Shown: positions 35,608 through 45,495, numbered from the stretch's first letter. The stretch: DNA of 64,000 nucleotides from Paenibacillus castaneae (GCF_002884445.1 NZ_KZ614144.1:2060290-2124289), one strand, 5' to 3'. The notes: generated by a model not told the origin, from the sequence alone. Made by a program: numbers and translations.

Positions 35608-37407
35608 TTATTTCTTATAGCCGAATTCGGGAATCGCTAGCCATCGTTTACGCAGTTCATGCGCGGCATATTTCGGCTTTCTGTCTCTAGTGAAAATGCC
35701 TTTCTTATTGCCTTGTACACGCATAATTCCTTGGCTTGTATTGAAATCTGCGAAATTCCATACTTGCTCGCCGATGAAGTGTTCAAATTCATCAAATATT
35801 TCATGATTGGCCCGTAAATATTCGACTTGGAATTCTTCGGTGAACATAACCGGGTCCACATCATGCAGTCCAGCAACGGTATCGGCGCCGTATTCAGTCA
35901 TCATAATTGGCTTGCCAGGGCAGCGTTTGTACCAGCCTTTAAATTCATTGCGCAAATTCGTTTTTGCCATTTCCCAGTCGCCGCTGTCCACATACCAGCC
36001 GTAATAGCGATTTAATGCGAGAACATCAACAAGCTCTGCCACTTTGTCCGTTTCCGGTGTAGCCATTAAATGAGTCACGATCGTTACGGGTCTGTTCTGC
36101 GGATCATAAGCTTTGGTGAATTCAACAAGCGGCTTAAAGTATTCATAAGCGCCTTCTTCTTCGGAAGCGGGCTCGTTCGCAATGGACCACATCACCACGC
36201 ATGCATGGTTTTTATCGCGATCAATCAGCTCTCGGATGATCTCCTGATGATATTCTCCTGTCGTAAGCTCGCTCCATGTGTTTCTTTTCTTCCCACCAGA
36301 AAAGAAGGTAGCCATAAAGTTCAAATGCAAGCCAACTGCAGGCGTCTCATCAATGACTACAAGTCCTTCTTGATCGGCTAATCTCATTAACTCCTCGGAA
36401 TAAGGATAGTGAGCCGTACGGAAAGAGTTGGCGCCGATCCATTTCATTAGCCGGAAATCGGTTACATTAACGGCTTCGTCAAAGCCTCTTCCGTGAATCG
36501 GTGAATCTTCATGCTTGCCAAACCCTTTGAAATAAAACGGTTTATTGTTAATGAGAAATTGTCCGTTTTTCACTTCGACGCTTCTAACACCGAAGGGCTG
36601 CTCATATACGTCGATGGTTTCATCATTGCTGGTTAACGTTACGCGAAGATTATAAAGGTAAGCATTCAACGGCTCCCAGAGCTTCACGTCATTGATAGTG
36701 ATGCTGCCTTTATGCCCTTCGAATTCCCCAACAATAAAGCCATCTTGGTCAATAATGCTTGCTGTCACTTGCGCATCGCCAGCCGTATCGACTTCATATT
36801 GTACAACACCCGCTGCTCCTTCTATTGCTGTAACAATCGTTACATCCTTGACATAAGTTTGAGGTGTCGTATAAATTTTCACAGGTCTATGAATACCGGC
36901 ATAGTTGAAGAAATCGAAATTGGGTGTATTTCGAATGACTTTGCCAAGACCGGGAACTTCTTTCTCGCTGTAGGACCCAATCGGAAGCGTCGTCTCATCC
37001 AAAATATTATTTACAGCAACTGTTAAGCGGTTTTTGCCGTTTTGCAGGAATGAATTAATTTCGGCTTCGAATGGTGTAAATCCGCCTTTATGCTCTACAA
37101 CTAGCTGTCCATTCACATAAACCTTTGCTGCATGTGTAGCTGATCCAAATCGTAATACGATACGCTGAGATAAAAGCAGATTCGGTATAGTGAATTCTCT
37201 TTCATACCATACAAAGCCTACATGATTGCGAACATCGGCTGTGACGCCTACATCATTAAAAGAAGCGGGTACTGCCATATGCATGATATCGGTAAGCTTG
37301 GAAGCGTACCAATGCTCTTTAAATCCGTCACCATTATCCAGCTTGAAATTCCAAATTCCGTTTAGTTCAATGATTCCACGAGAATCTGTTATAATCGGAT
37401 ACAACAT
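35608..37407 (-). CDS. uidA: Beta-glucuronidase (GH2)
   Basis: A 599-residue cytoplasmic enzyme that releases glucuronic acid from beta-glucuronides; nearly the length of E. coli UidA (603). It has the N-terminal sugar-binding sandwich ([31 protein letters not shown]), an Ig-like middle and a C-terminal TIM barrel. The catalytic acid/base is E412 in IANEP, the nucleophile E505 in MTEYGAD, and the NxK motif that reads the substrate carboxylate is N567-K-K569 in [14 protein letters not shown]. That last motif separates true glucuronidases from beta-galactosidases. AAGGAGTG precedes the ATG. It is divergent from an AraC regulator and followed by the symporter gene. Confidence 0.93.
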   Translation of the reverse strand: MLYPIITDSRGIIELNGIWNFKLDNGDGFKEHWYASKLTDIMHMAVPASFNDVGVTADVRNHVGFVWYEREFTIPNLLLSQRIVLRFGSATHAAKVYVNGQLVVEHKGGFTPFEAEINSFLQNGKNRLTVAVNNILDETTLPIGSYSEKEVPGLGKVIRNTPNFDFFNYAGIHRPVKIYTTPQTYVKDVTIVTAIEGAAGVVQYEVDTAGDAQVTASIIDQDGFIVGEFEGHKGSITINDVKLWEPLNAYLYNLRVTLTSNDETIDVYEQPFGVRSVEVKNGQFLINNKPFYFKGFGKHEDSPIHGRGFDEAVNVTDFRLMKWIGANSFRTAHYPYSEELMRLADQEGLVVIDETPAVGLHLNFMATFFSGGKKRNTWSELTTGEYHQEIIRELIDRDKNHACVVMWSIANEPASEEEGAYEYFKPLVEFTKAYDPQNRPVTIVTHLMATPETDKVAELVDVLALNRYYGWYVDSGDWEMAKTNLRNEFKGWYKRCPGKPIMMTEYGADTVAGLHDVDPVMFTEEFQVEYLRANHEIFDEFEHFIGEQVWNFADFNTSQGIMRVQGNKKGIFTRDRKPKYAAHELRKRWLAIPEFGYKK

Positions 37408-37458
37408 TTCAGTTCACTCCTTATCGAATGCCACATGCGTGAAAATGCTTACAAACAG

Positions 37459-37486
37459 AGTATAATCATATTTACCTGATGGTAAA
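37459..37486 (-). promoter_or_regulatory. Beta-glucuronidase promoter with overlapping dyad
   Basis: On the minus strand TTTACC (37486-37481) and TATACT (37464-37459) are 16 bases apart. The -35 is part of a perfect inverted repeat TTTACC-TGAT-GGTAAA (37471-37486), a candidate operator for the divergent AraC regulator or an unlinked repressor. Confidence 0.5.
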
Positions 37487-37681
37487 AGGATTTATATTGC
37501 GTTTTCAGGATTTAATTAACGTGGATCAGGTTGGGTGAAATAATAAGCAATTTGAGTCAAATACTACGATTTTTTGAGCAATGCTGTAGAAAGCTATTTG
37601 TCCTTCCTTGTAATATCATAAAAGCAGCTCCGTTGAACATCATTTTGTTTGATAGTCTGTACTTGTAAAGGCGTGAGTGAA

Positions 37682-38605
37682 ATGGATCTATGGAAATCTC
37701 CGTTATTCCAATCCAAAATACTAGATGAATGGATGACGGCTTTTTATCGGGTGAAAGGAATGGAGCAGCCTATTGTTAATTTCCACTCGCACCATGAATA
37801 CGAAATTTATTTTTTTTGTGGAGGGGAGTGTAAATATTTAATCAATAATCGGATTTATGATTTAGAGCCTGGCGATATCATTTTATTGGATGGATTGACC
37901 TTGCATAAGCCAAATCCGCGAGACATTAGTACGTATACAAGAAGTATGATCCATTTCTCGCCCGACTGGCTGCAGGAGCTGTTGTCTGTTCTTGGCATCT
38001 CGAATGTGCTGGAACCGTTTCAAAACTTGAATAATTGTTTGCTTCGAACGGGGAATGATGAATCGGGGCAATTTGTAGATGGACGAATGAAGCAGCTTGC
38101 GATCAAGCTTGTCCAAATTGATGAGGAAATGCAGCGAACAGGCCAAAAAAACATAATGCTGGAAGCGGAAGTGAAGATGGAGCTCGTTCAATTGCTGCTT
38201 GGCATATATGAAATGGCTCAGAAAGAATTTACGCATGTAAAGAAAAAAATGACGAGCAAAGAAAAGCATGCCGAGGAAATTTCATCTTGGATTGACCAGC
38301 ATTACACCGAAGGAATCAGTTTGGATCAAATGGCAGCGGATTTGAACTTAAGCAAGTATTACGCATCACATATATTTAAAGAAGTGACAGGCTTTACGGT
38401 GATGGAATATGTAATGGGCTGTCGACTAAATCAGGTCAAGTATTTGCTGGAAATGGAGCCTAATCAGTCTCTGACTGACGTTTCTCGTGCAGCAGGCTTT
38501 GAGAGCGTGGCGCATTTCAGCCGTTTTTTTAAAGAAAAAATAGGAATTACACCGTCACGTTATCGTGAAAATAAGCGAATACAACGGAGGAGCAGTCACA
38601 AATGA
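37682..38605 (+). CDS. AraC-family regulator of the glucuronide island
   Basis: A 307-residue regulator with an N-terminal cupin-like effector domain (NFHSHHEYEIYFFCGG, YDLEPGDIILLDG) and a C-terminal pair of helix-turn-helix units (about 205-300; LDQMAADLNLSKYYASHIFK, VSRAAGFESVAHFSRFFKE, ITPSRYREN). I start it at ATG 37682, preceded by AAGGCGTGAG; the in-frame TTG at 37649 has no ribosome binding site. It is divergent from the beta-glucuronidase gene and overlaps the next gene by four bases (ATGA). Probably it activates both directions in response to a glucuronide or its product. Confidence 0.9.
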   Translation: MDLWKSPLFQSKILDEWMTAFYRVKGMEQPIVNFHSHHEYEIYFFCGGECKYLINNRIYDLEPGDIILLDGLTLHKPNPRDISTYTRSMIHFSPDWLQELLSVLGISNVLEPFQNLNNCLLRTGNDESGQFVDGRMKQLAIKLVQIDEEMQRTGQKNIMLEAEVKMELVQLLLGIYEMAQKEFTHVKKKMTSKEKHAEEISSWIDQHYTEGISLDQMAADLNLSKYYASHIFKEVTGFTVMEYVMGCRLNQVKYLLEMEPNQSLTDVSRAAGFESVAHFSRFFKEKIGITPSRYRENKRIQRRSSHK

Positions 38606-39489
38606 ATAAAAACCTTATGATCTCTGGTTTTTCAGATGAAATATCATCTGATTTCGATACGCAGCTCCAAGTGGTATCGGAGTTAGGCATGCATTATATT
38701 TCATTGCGGGGCATTGACGGAAAAAATATTGGAGACTTCACTATAGAGGAGATAAAAGAAAAGGTTCTTCCTCGTCTTCATAAATATGCAATCGGCGTTT
38801 CTTCAATTGGCTCGCCTATTGGCAAAGTATTCATTAACGATGAAGAGGGCTTTGCCAAACAAAAGCTCATGTTGGAGAGGCTTTGCCATATTGCCCATTT
38901 GTTAAATTGCAAATACATTCGTATATTCAGCTTCTATATTCCAAAGGGTGAGAATGCAGACCAGTATCGAGAAGCAGTCATAAGCAAGCTAAAGGAATTT
39001 GCTGTTATTGCAGGGAAATACGAAATTATTTTATTGCATGAGAATGAGAAGGATATCTATGGCGATATTGCAAGACGCTGTAGTGAAATGTTGAACGCGG
39101 TTGCTTCACCCTATTTTAAAGCCATTTTTGATTTTGCTAATTTCGTGCAGTGTGGTGAGGATACGCAAGCTTGCTATGATTTACTGAAGGATGAGGTCGT
39201 TTATATTCACATTAAAGACGCGGTTTCTACGGATAGCCAAAATGTGGTATGCGGCACAGGTGAAGGAAAAATACCAGAGATTCTCGCACAGGCACTCGAA
39301 AGCGGTTACAAGGGATTTCTAACGCTGGAGCCGCATTTAGTATTATTTGATTCCTTAAAGGATTTAGAGCTTGAGGATGCAGCAGAAGTAATTAAGGACA
39401 ACAAGGGACTAGATGGTGCAGGTGGATACAAGCTTCAATATGATTCATTAATAAGAATCATTAACAAAATCGATGGTGAGGAGAAATGA
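38602..39489 (+). CDS. Sugar phosphate isomerase/epimerase-like TIM-barrel protein (first copy)
   Basis: A 295-residue cytoplasmic protein of the xylose-isomerase-like TIM-barrel family (AP endonuclease 2 superfamily): ISGFSDEISSDFDTQL at the N-terminus, LLHENEKDIYGD with a metal-binding HEN, FDFANFVQCG and YIHIKDA near residue 200, and LEPHL near 250. The start overlaps the AraC stop (ATGA) and follows CGGAGGAG. It is co-transcribed with the dehydrogenase at 39486 and a second TIM-barrel protein at 40642. It could isomerise, epimerise or dehydrate an oxidised sugar. Confidence 0.85.
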   Translation: MNKNLMISGFSDEISSDFDTQLQVVSELGMHYISLRGIDGKNIGDFTIEEIKEKVLPRLHKYAIGVSSIGSPIGKVFINDEEGFAKQKLMLERLCHIAHLLNCKYIRIFSFYIPKGENADQYREAVISKLKEFAVIAGKYEIILLHENEKDIYGDIARRCSEMLNAVASPYFKAIFDFANFVQCGEDTQACYDLLKDEVVYIHIKDAVSTDSQNVVCGTGEGKIPEILAQALESGYKGFLTLEPHLVLFDSLKDLELEDAAEVIKDNKGLDGAGGYKLQYDSLIRIINKIDGEEK

Positions 39490-40637
39490 AAATGAAAAAA
39501 GTAAGAATGGGTATTATTGGTATAGGAGCACAGGGAGGAGCTTACGCTGGTTTTCTGGCAGAGGGCAAGGTGGCTCATATGACGATTGGCGCCATCTGTG
39601 ATATTGATCCGGCAAAGAAAGCCATGTGTGCAGAGAAGTATCCCGACATCCCTTTCTATGACAATTATATTGAAATGCTTGAAAGCGGCCATGTAGATGC
39701 TGTCGTGACTTGCGTACCACACTATCTGCACCCCGAGATGGGAATAGAGGCTTTAAAAAGAGATATTCATGCATTGGTAGAAAAGCCGGCTGGTGTTTAC
39801 ACCAAACAGGTGCAGGAGCTGAATGAATTTGCAGCGACAAAACCGGATTTGACCTTTGGCATTGTGTTCAACCAAAGAAGCAATCCGCTCTATCAGAAAG
39901 TGAAAGCGATTATTGATAGTGGTGAGATTGGGGAGATCCGCCGAACCAATTGGTTAATTACGACATGGTGGAGACCACAGGGCTATTATGAGCAAAGCGA
40001 ATGGAGAGCAACTTGGGGCGGCGAAGGCGGCGGCGTACTAGTGAACCAAGCTCCGCATCAACTGGATTTGCTGCAGTGGATTTGTGGGATGCCGAAGAAG
40101 GTATATTCCAATGTGAAATATGGCTACCAAAGAGATATTGCCGTTGAGGATGACGTAACAGCGATTCTTGATTACGGCAATGGCGCTACGGGTGTATTTG
40201 TTACTTGTACGCATGATGTAGTTGGCACAGACCGGTTCGAAATTTTAGGTGATAAAGGAAAAATCGTTGTTGATGACAGCAAGAAGGTTACGATCAAACG
40301 GCTGCTTACAGCTGAGTCCGAAATGAGCAAAACGATGAGCTGGGCGGATGTTACAAAAATTTTCATGGGTCAGGGCCTATCGCAAATATACGAGGAAGAA
40401 GTGCTCGAATTCGAAAGTGTATGGGGTGCTCAGCATATAGCTGTATTGGAAAACTTTGCGGCTAATATCGTAAACAACACACCGCTGCTTGCACCTGGGA
40501 GCGATGGAATTCATGGTGTAAGGCTGGCAAATGCCATCCATCTTTCTAGCTGGTTAGGCAAAGAAGTTGAAATACCATTTGATGAAGAACTGTATGCAGC
40601 TGAACTAAACAAAAAGATTGCAGCAGAGAGGGGCTAA
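39486..40637 (+). CDS. Gfo/Idh/MocA-family dehydrogenase
   Basis: A 383-residue NAD(P)-dependent dehydrogenase: Rossmann loop G12-I-G-A-Q-G17, canonical E99-K100-P101, and a C-terminal domain with NWLITTWWRPQGYYEQ, WGGEGGGVLVNQAPHQLDLL (the conserved His of the family) and FEILGDKGKI. It overlaps the preceding gene by four bases and lies four bases before the second TIM-barrel gene, so the three are one unit. Combinations of this dehydrogenase type with TIM-barrel isomerases occur in inositol, 3-keto-sugar and C-glycoside breakdown; beside a beta-glucuronidase an oxidised glucuronide or related sugar is likely. Substrate unproven. Confidence 0.9.
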   Translation: MKMKKVRMGIIGIGAQGGAYAGFLAEGKVAHMTIGAICDIDPAKKAMCAEKYPDIPFYDNYIEMLESGHVDAVVTCVPHYLHPEMGIEALKRDIHALVEKPAGVYTKQVQELNEFAATKPDLTFGIVFNQRSNPLYQKVKAIIDSGEIGEIRRTNWLITTWWRPQGYYEQSEWRATWGGEGGGVLVNQAPHQLDLLQWICGMPKKVYSNVKYGYQRDIAVEDDVTAILDYGNGATGVFVTCTHDVVGTDRFEILGDKGKIVVDDSKKVTIKRLLTAESEMSKTMSWADVTKIFMGQGLSQIYEEEVLEFESVWGAQHIAVLENFAANIVNNTPLLAPGSDGIHGVRLANAIHLSSWLGKEVEIPFDEELYAAELNKKIAAERG

Positions 40638-40641
40638 TTTC

Positions 40642-41502
40642 ATGAAAAAAGGAAAAATTGGCGTTCAAATGATGATGCTCAAAGGGAAAGTTGAACAATT
40701 GGGCGTTTATGAGACGATGAGAAAGCTGAATGAGCTTGGATACCATTGTGTGGAAGTATCCCAAATTCCGATGACAGCAGTCAATGTATCTGAGCTGAAG
40801 CGGGCATGTGCGGATTTCGATATTAAGATAGCCTCTCTTTCAGCAGCCCTTGAGCCAATGATGCCAGGCATGCCGGGAGAAACGTTAATAAATGATTTCG
40901 ATAAGATCGTAAACGACTGCCGAACATTAGATTGCAATTTCTTGCGCATAGGCATGCTGCCGTTAAACATTATGGACAATAAGGATAAAATAATGGCTTT
41001 TATCGAAAAAGCGGAGCTTATGGCGAACAGGCTGGCTGAGCACGGCATTGAATTATATTATCATAATCACCATATTGAGTTCGCGAAATATGATGGTGAA
41101 TATTTGCTTGATTTGATGAAGAACAGTACCTCTAAGCTTGGTTTTGAGCTGGATGTTCACTGGATACAACGAGCCGGCGTAGATGCTATCGAACTCATTA
41201 AAAACTATGCGGGACGGATTTCTTTGCTGCATCTGAAAGATTATCGTATCGGGCAAATGGATTTGAGTGAGATCGATTTCAAAGATATGTCTAAGTTTTT
41301 TCAAGCATTCACCAATGTTATTGAATTTGCAGAAGTCGGCGAAGGCAATCTAGATATGAAGGGTATTATTGAAGCTGGTCTTGAGAGCGGCGCACAATAC
41401 TTTCTGGTGGAGCAGGACGAATTATATGGACGTGATCCCTTTGATTGTTTGAAAACCTCTGGAGACAACTTGAGAAAATTGGGTTATGCCGATTGGTTTT
41501 AA
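40642..41502 (+). CDS. Sugar phosphate isomerase/epimerase-like TIM-barrel protein (second copy)
   Basis: A 286-residue member of the same TIM-barrel superfamily as 38602 but only distantly similar. Landmarks are KLNELGYHCVEVSQIP, LYYHNHHIEFAKYDG with the His-rich metal site, LGFELDVHWIQRAG (Glu/Asp/His ligands) and LLHLKDYRIG; FLVEQDELYG near the end holds another ligand Glu. ATG 40642 follows GAGAGGGG; a TTG at 40618 inside the upstream gene is less likely. It is probably a partner step to the dehydrogenase. Confidence 0.86.
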   Translation: MKKGKIGVQMMMLKGKVEQLGVYETMRKLNELGYHCVEVSQIPMTAVNVSELKRACADFDIKIASLSAALEPMMPGMPGETLINDFDKIVNDCRTLDCNFLRIGMLPLNIMDNKDKIMAFIEKAELMANRLAEHGIELYYHNHHIEFAKYDGEYLLDLMKNSTSKLGFELDVHWIQRAGVDAIELIKNYAGRISLLHLKDYRIGQMDLSEIDFKDMSKFFQAFTNVIEFAEVGEGNLDMKGIIEAGLESGAQYFLVEQDELYGRDPFDCLKTSGDNLRKLGYADWF

Positions 41503-41608
41503 CCATTGCTTAAGCATATGCAGCAATAATTTCAACTTAAATTAACAACGTTGTCATTTCCTGCATATCCATTTAGTTTGCGTGTTATGAGAGAAGGAGA
41601 GCTGCTAG

Positions 41609-42028
41609 GTGATAAAGGAATGTATGTACTGTGCGCATGACGGCAGGCTGGAGAAGCTTATGATTGAAATAGACAAGCTTCGGGTTTCAACGGTGTTTTT
41701 ATTCAGAGAGCAGACCTATAAAGGCAGATGTGTTGTAGCATTAAACGAGCATTATAAGGAATTTTTCCATTTGGACCAGGATATGCAGGACGCCTACATG
41801 AGGGATGTAGCTCAGGTTGCGCGTGCTGTAGAGCAAGCCTTCTCAGCCGACAAAATCAATTATGGAGCGTTCGGCGATACGATGCCGCATGTCCATTTCC
41901 ACATTGTACCCAAACAAATCAATGGGCCGGAATGGGGAAGTATGTTTGTAATGAATCCTTCGGACAATAAGCAATTAGATGAAGCGGAGTATCAAGAGCT
42001 GATCGAGCAAATAAAAAAATATTTATAG
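41609..42028 (+). CDS. HIT-family nucleotide hydrolase/transferase
   Basis: A 139-residue histidine-triad protein with the signature H94-V-H96-F-H98-I-V-P, an N-terminal CxxC (C5, C8; MIKECMYCAHDGR) and RCVVALNEHYKEFFHLD. The Cys pair could bind zinc. GTG 41609 follows AAGGAGAG by nine bases. Families of this size hydrolyse dinucleoside polyphosphates or nucleoside phosphoramidates; some HIT relatives act in sugar-nucleotide transfer. It is the last gene before a hairpin terminator and its link to the neighbours is unclear. Confidence 0.88.
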   Translation: MIKECMYCAHDGRLEKLMIEIDKLRVSTVFLFREQTYKGRCVVALNEHYKEFFHLDQDMQDAYMRDVAQVARAVEQAFSADKINYGAFGDTMPHVHFHIVPKQINGPEWGSMFVMNPSDNKQLDEAEYQELIEQIKKYL

Positions 42029-42059
42029 GATCAATGTTCGAATTTGAATAGACGGGATG

Positions 42060-42110
42060 AAAAGGTGATTCTTACCGTGTAATGCGGAGAATGGCCTTTT
42101 CTTCTTTCCA
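42060..42110 (+). terminator. Terminator after the HIT gene
   Basis: AAAGGTGATTCT pairs with AGAATGGCCTTT (one wobble, one mismatch) and runs into CCTTTTCTTCTTT. It separates the glucuronide island from the ABC importer. Confidence 0.6.
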
Positions 42111-42226
42111 ACAGTTTTTTTTGGTTAATAAGCAAATTATTTTTCTAAGAGAAAAATTATTGACCTGTATTCCAAAGGGGGCCTCTCTATAATGAAAACA
42201 TAGACGAACAACAAGAGGTGATTGAA

Positions 42227-43162
42227 TTGGAAGCGCTTCAAGAGACCGGAGCTGCCGCACATAAGGTTCCCCGAAAAAAAAGAAAGAGATTTATGCAGGA
42301 CACATTAGCTGGGTATTTGTTTATATCGCCGATGTTGATAACGGCCACAGTTCTTACGATTATACCGATTCTGCTATCCGGAATAATCAGTTTTACAGAC
42401 TGGAATTTTATTGCAGGATTAGACACGATCAAATTCATTGGATTCCATAATTATTTGAAAATGTTCTCCGATGATCATTTCATCCGCTCGTTAACTAACA
42501 ATTTTGCCTTGATTTTTGTTATACCCGTCTCCTTATTTATTTCGTTGACATTAGCGGTTCTCATTAATAAAGCAACTTACTTCAAAAGTTTTTTTAAAGT
42601 TATTTATTTCATGCCTTTCATATCCAGCTTCGTTGCGATAGCTGTCCTGTGGCGGGTATTATTTCATCCAAGCAGCGGTCCTATTAATGAATTTCTAATG
42701 TCGATCGGAATCCATAATCCGCCGACATGGCTGGCAGATCCGAGTTTTTCGCTCATATCCGTCATGATCATTATGGTATGGGCTGGGATAGGCTTTGAGA
42801 TGATTATATTTATGGCCGGACTACAGAACATTCCGGGAGATCTCTATGAAGCTGCTGATATCGACGGTGCTTCAAAAATCCGGCAGTTTTTCACTGTAAC
42901 CATTCCTATGCTTTCGCCAACGACGTTCTTCCTGCTCATTACAGGCATCGTCGGTTCCTTTAAAGTTTTTGATTTAATTATGATTCTAACGAATGGCGGT
43001 CCTGCGGGATCAACATCAGTCATCGTGTTCTACTTGTACGAAGTTGCATTCATTCAATTGAAATCCGGCTATGCGTCGGCAATTGGCATCACACTTCTTG
43101 TCTTAATTCTGGCGATTACAGTAGTTCAATGGATCGGCCAGAAGAGATGGGTAAATTACTAG
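42227..43162 (+). CDS. ABC sugar permease subunit 1 (third importer)
   Basis: A 311-residue MalF/UgpA-class permease; the N-terminal tail is basic (PRKKRKRFMQDTL), then six membrane segments, with the coupling loop LYEAADIDGASKIRQFFTVT near 210. I favour TTG 42227, 7 bases after AGAGGTG; the GTG at 42218 lies within that site. It is the first gene of a standard importer (42227-45416). Confidence 0.9.
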   Translation: MEALQETGAAAHKVPRKKRKRFMQDTLAGYLFISPMLITATVLTIIPILLSGIISFTDWNFIAGLDTIKFIGFHNYLKMFSDDHFIRSLTNNFALIFVIPVSLFISLTLAVLINKATYFKSFFKVIYFMPFISSFVAIAVLWRVLFHPSSGPINEFLMSIGIHNPPTWLADPSFSLISVMIIMVWAGIGFEMIIFMAGLQNIPGDLYEAADIDGASKIRQFFTVTIPMLSPTTFFLLITGIVGSFKVFDLIMILTNGGPAGSTSVIVFYLYEVAFIQLKSGYASAIGITLLVLILAITVVQWIGQKRWVNY

Positions 43163-43172
43163 GGGGATTCCT

Positions 43173-44003
43173 ATGAGCTCGTTACGTATTAGCCGTGTCA
43201 TCGTTACTTTGTTGATGAGTGCTGCAGGAATCATGTTTATTATGCCTTTCCTGTGGATGCTTTCCGCTTCATTCAAGCCAGAGCTGGATGTGTTGACTTA
43301 TCCGATCCAATGGATACCGAAAACATGGAATGCAGCTGAAAATTACCGTGAGGTTTGGTTTGGCGCGCTTCCCTTCAGCTTGTACTATTTGAACACGATC
43401 AAAATTACATTACTGACAACCGTATTCTCACTTATTATTTCATCTATGGCTGCCTACGGATTCTCGAAAATTTCGTTCAGAGGACGCGATTTGCTGTTCA
43501 TCGTTATTCTCGCGACATTCATGATTCCGAGTCAGGCTATCCTTGTACCTCAATTTATGATGTATCGTTGGCTCGGTCTATTTGACAGTCATACCGGACT
43601 CGTTCTTCTAGGCGGTTCCTCCGTAATCGGGACGTTCCTGCTTCGGCAATTTTATATGAGTATTCATAATGAAATTATTGAATCAGCGCGTATTGACGGT
43701 GCCAACCATCTAACTATCTTTGTTCGAATTACGCTTCCATTAGTGAAATCAGCTTTGGCTACCGTAATGATTCTTCGCTTTATTTGGACATGGAATGATT
43801 ATCAGAATCCACTCATTTTTTTGAGGTCCGATAAGTTATTTACACTTCAGCTCGGGATGACCAAGTTTTCTGACGTGAACGGAGAGTTTTATTCGCTCAT
43901 GATGGCTGGCGCGGTGTCTGCCATATTACCACTGTTGATCATCTTCATCATTGGCCAAAAGCATGTAATTGAAGGCGTGGCCTCTGGAAGTGTCAAAGGA
44001 TAG
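43173..44003 (+). CDS. ABC sugar permease subunit 2 (third importer)
   Basis: A 276-residue MalG/UgpE-class permease; landmarks IMFIMPFLWMLSASFK, the coupling loop IESARIDGANHLTIFVRIT and the C-terminal FIIGQKHVIEGVASGSVKG. AGGGGG precedes ATG 43173. Ten bases separate it from the first permease. Unlike the two large modules, this importer has one permease pair and one SBP. Confidence 0.92.
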   Translation: MSSLRISRVIVTLLMSAAGIMFIMPFLWMLSASFKPELDVLTYPIQWIPKTWNAAENYREVWFGALPFSLYYLNTIKITLLTTVFSLIISSMAAYGFSKISFRGRDLLFIVILATFMIPSQAILVPQFMMYRWLGLFDSHTGLVLLGGSSVIGTFLLRQFYMSIHNEIIESARIDGANHLTIFVRITLPLVKSALATVMILRFIWTWNDYQNPLIFLRSDKLFTLQLGMTKFSDVNGEFYSLMMAGAVSAILPLLIIFIIGQKHVIEGVASGSVKG

Positions 44004-44036
44004 ATCAAAGGATAGTCAAAAAAAGGGGGAAAATGT

Positions 44037-45416
44037 ATGTTTAAGAGATGGATGTCAAGCACAGCAATTGTTATGATGATTGCAGCAGTACTGCTCGCGG
44101 GCTGTTCAGGAACAGGAACCGGAAAGGGAACTGGAACGGGTTCAACAGGTACGAATAAAACAGATGCAGAGACGAGCAAGGGCAAGGATGCGAAGCCGGT
44201 CACGATTAAGATTTATACGTGGTACAACTTGGAAAATGAAAAATTTGATATCGTGAAACAGGAATTTGAGAAGGAATATCCGAACATTAAGCTCGAATAC
44301 GTATCCGCTGGAGATAACAATGCTACTGAGCATTTAAAGAAAGTCGATTTAGCTGCCGCCTCTGGTGAAGATATGGACGTCATTATGTTCTCGTCGCCAG
44401 CTCATTATGTACAGCGGCTTGCTCTTGGCATGCTGGAGCCGCTTGACGATTACATTAACAAAGATGGCTTTAAGTTTGATGACGAATATGTTGTCAATAC
44501 GAAAGAAAACGGGAAATATTATGGACTGCCAGGGAAATCGGTCAACTTCTTCGTTGCCATTAACGAGAACCATCTGAAAGAGGCAGGTCTGACGCTTCCA
44601 ACGGATTGGACTTGGGACGAGTTTCTTGACTACGCCAAAAAAATGACAAAGCTGGATGGAGAGAAAAAACGGTATGGCACCTACTTCCATACTTGGACCA
44701 ATCCATTCGCAATGCTTGCATTGGCGAATCAATCGGAGAATGCTTACCTCGTAACAGATGATTCTAAAGCGGCAAATATTACGAATCCGGCTATGCGCAA
44801 ATCACTGGAGATTCGTTTGCAAGCGGAGAAGGACAAATCAGCGACACCTTACGCTGAAGTGCTTAGCCAGAAGCTGAACTATCGACCACAGTATTTCAAT
44901 CAAGACGCAAGTATGATATTGACTGGAACGTTTCTCATTCCTGAGGTGGGCGGAACCGAAAAAGTGCCGGCTACGTTCAAAACGGTATTTGCACCTTATC
45001 CAAAAATAAATAAAGAAGACAAGAATACGACTACTGTTTCTTCGGATTTTGTGACGATGTATAGCAAGTCGAAGCATAAAGAGGAAGCTTATACGTTCAT
45101 CCGTTGGTTCACGACAAAAGGACTTATGGTACAGGGCAGAAATATTCCATCCTGGAAAGGTGCCAATATGGAAGAGGTATTGGATAAAATTATTGCTGCT
45201 ACAGCAAATCCAGCAATGGTGGATAAGGAATCGGCGCTGAATTTCCTGAAAAATAGCGTTATGAACCCTGTCAAAAATCCACCAGCCTATTCAGCGGAAG
45301 TGGAGAAAATCATGCAGGAAGAGTTTGATCTCATGATGCTAAAAGGCCAGGATATCGATAAAACGATTAATACGGCACAAGAGAAAATTCAAAAATTAGT
45401 CGAATCGAATCAATAA
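44037..45416 (+). CDS. ABC transporter sugar-binding lipoprotein (third importer)
   Basis: A 459-residue family 1 SBP. The lipobox L20-A-G-C23 is followed by a low-complexity linker of alternating Gly and Thr (residues about 25-38), then VTIKIYTWYNLENEKF, PNIKLEYVSAG and a C-terminal TYSKSKHKEEAYTFIRW-like block. AGGGGGAAA precedes ATG 44037. The order permease-permease-SBP and the following sensor/regulator pair are typical of Paenibacillus oligosaccharide importers. Ligand unknown; the nearness of glucuronide genes is suggestive only. Confidence 0.9.
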   Translation: MFKRWMSSTAIVMMIAAVLLAGCSGTGTGKGTGTGSTGTNKTDAETSKGKDAKPVTIKIYTWYNLENEKFDIVKQEFEKEYPNIKLEYVSAGDNNATEHLKKVDLAAASGEDMDVIMFSSPAHYVQRLALGMLEPLDDYINKDGFKFDDEYVVNTKENGKYYGLPGKSVNFFVAINENHLKEAGLTLPTDWTWDEFLDYAKKMTKLDGEKKRYGTYFHTWTNPFAMLALANQSENAYLVTDDSKAANITNPAMRKSLEIRLQAEKDKSATPYAEVLSQKLNYRPQYFNQDASMILTGTFLIPEVGGTEKVPATFKTVFAPYPKINKEDKNTTTVSSDFVTMYSKSKHKEEAYTFIRWFTTKGLMVQGRNIPSWKGANMEEVLDKIIAATANPAMVDKESALNFLKNSVMNPVKNPPAYSAEVEKIMQEEFDLMMLKGQDIDKTINTAQEKIQKLVESNQ

Positions 45417-45429
45417 TTGCATAGGAATA

Positions 45430-45461
45430 CGAAGCTAGGGCAGCCTTTTTGGTGCTCTAGC
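45430..45461 (+). terminator. Stem-loop after the third SBP gene
   Basis: AAGCTAGGGCA pairs with TGCTCTAGCTT (one wobble) around GCCTTTTTGG, with no long T-run. It probably reduces read-through into the two-component genes. Confidence 0.55.
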
Positions 45462-45495
45462 TTTAGTGATTTTAAAAAGGAAGGTCGGAATTAGT

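Noticed and set aside
42160..42193. TTGACC and TATAAT before the third importer as a promoter
   Set aside because: The -10 is perfect, but the spacing is 22 bases, too long for a normal SigA promoter. The -10 may work with another, weak -35.
44100..44150. Short GGAACN-type repeats at the start of the SBP gene at 44037 as a genetic repeat element
   Set aside because: They encode the Gly/Thr linker after the lipobox, a common feature of SBPs.
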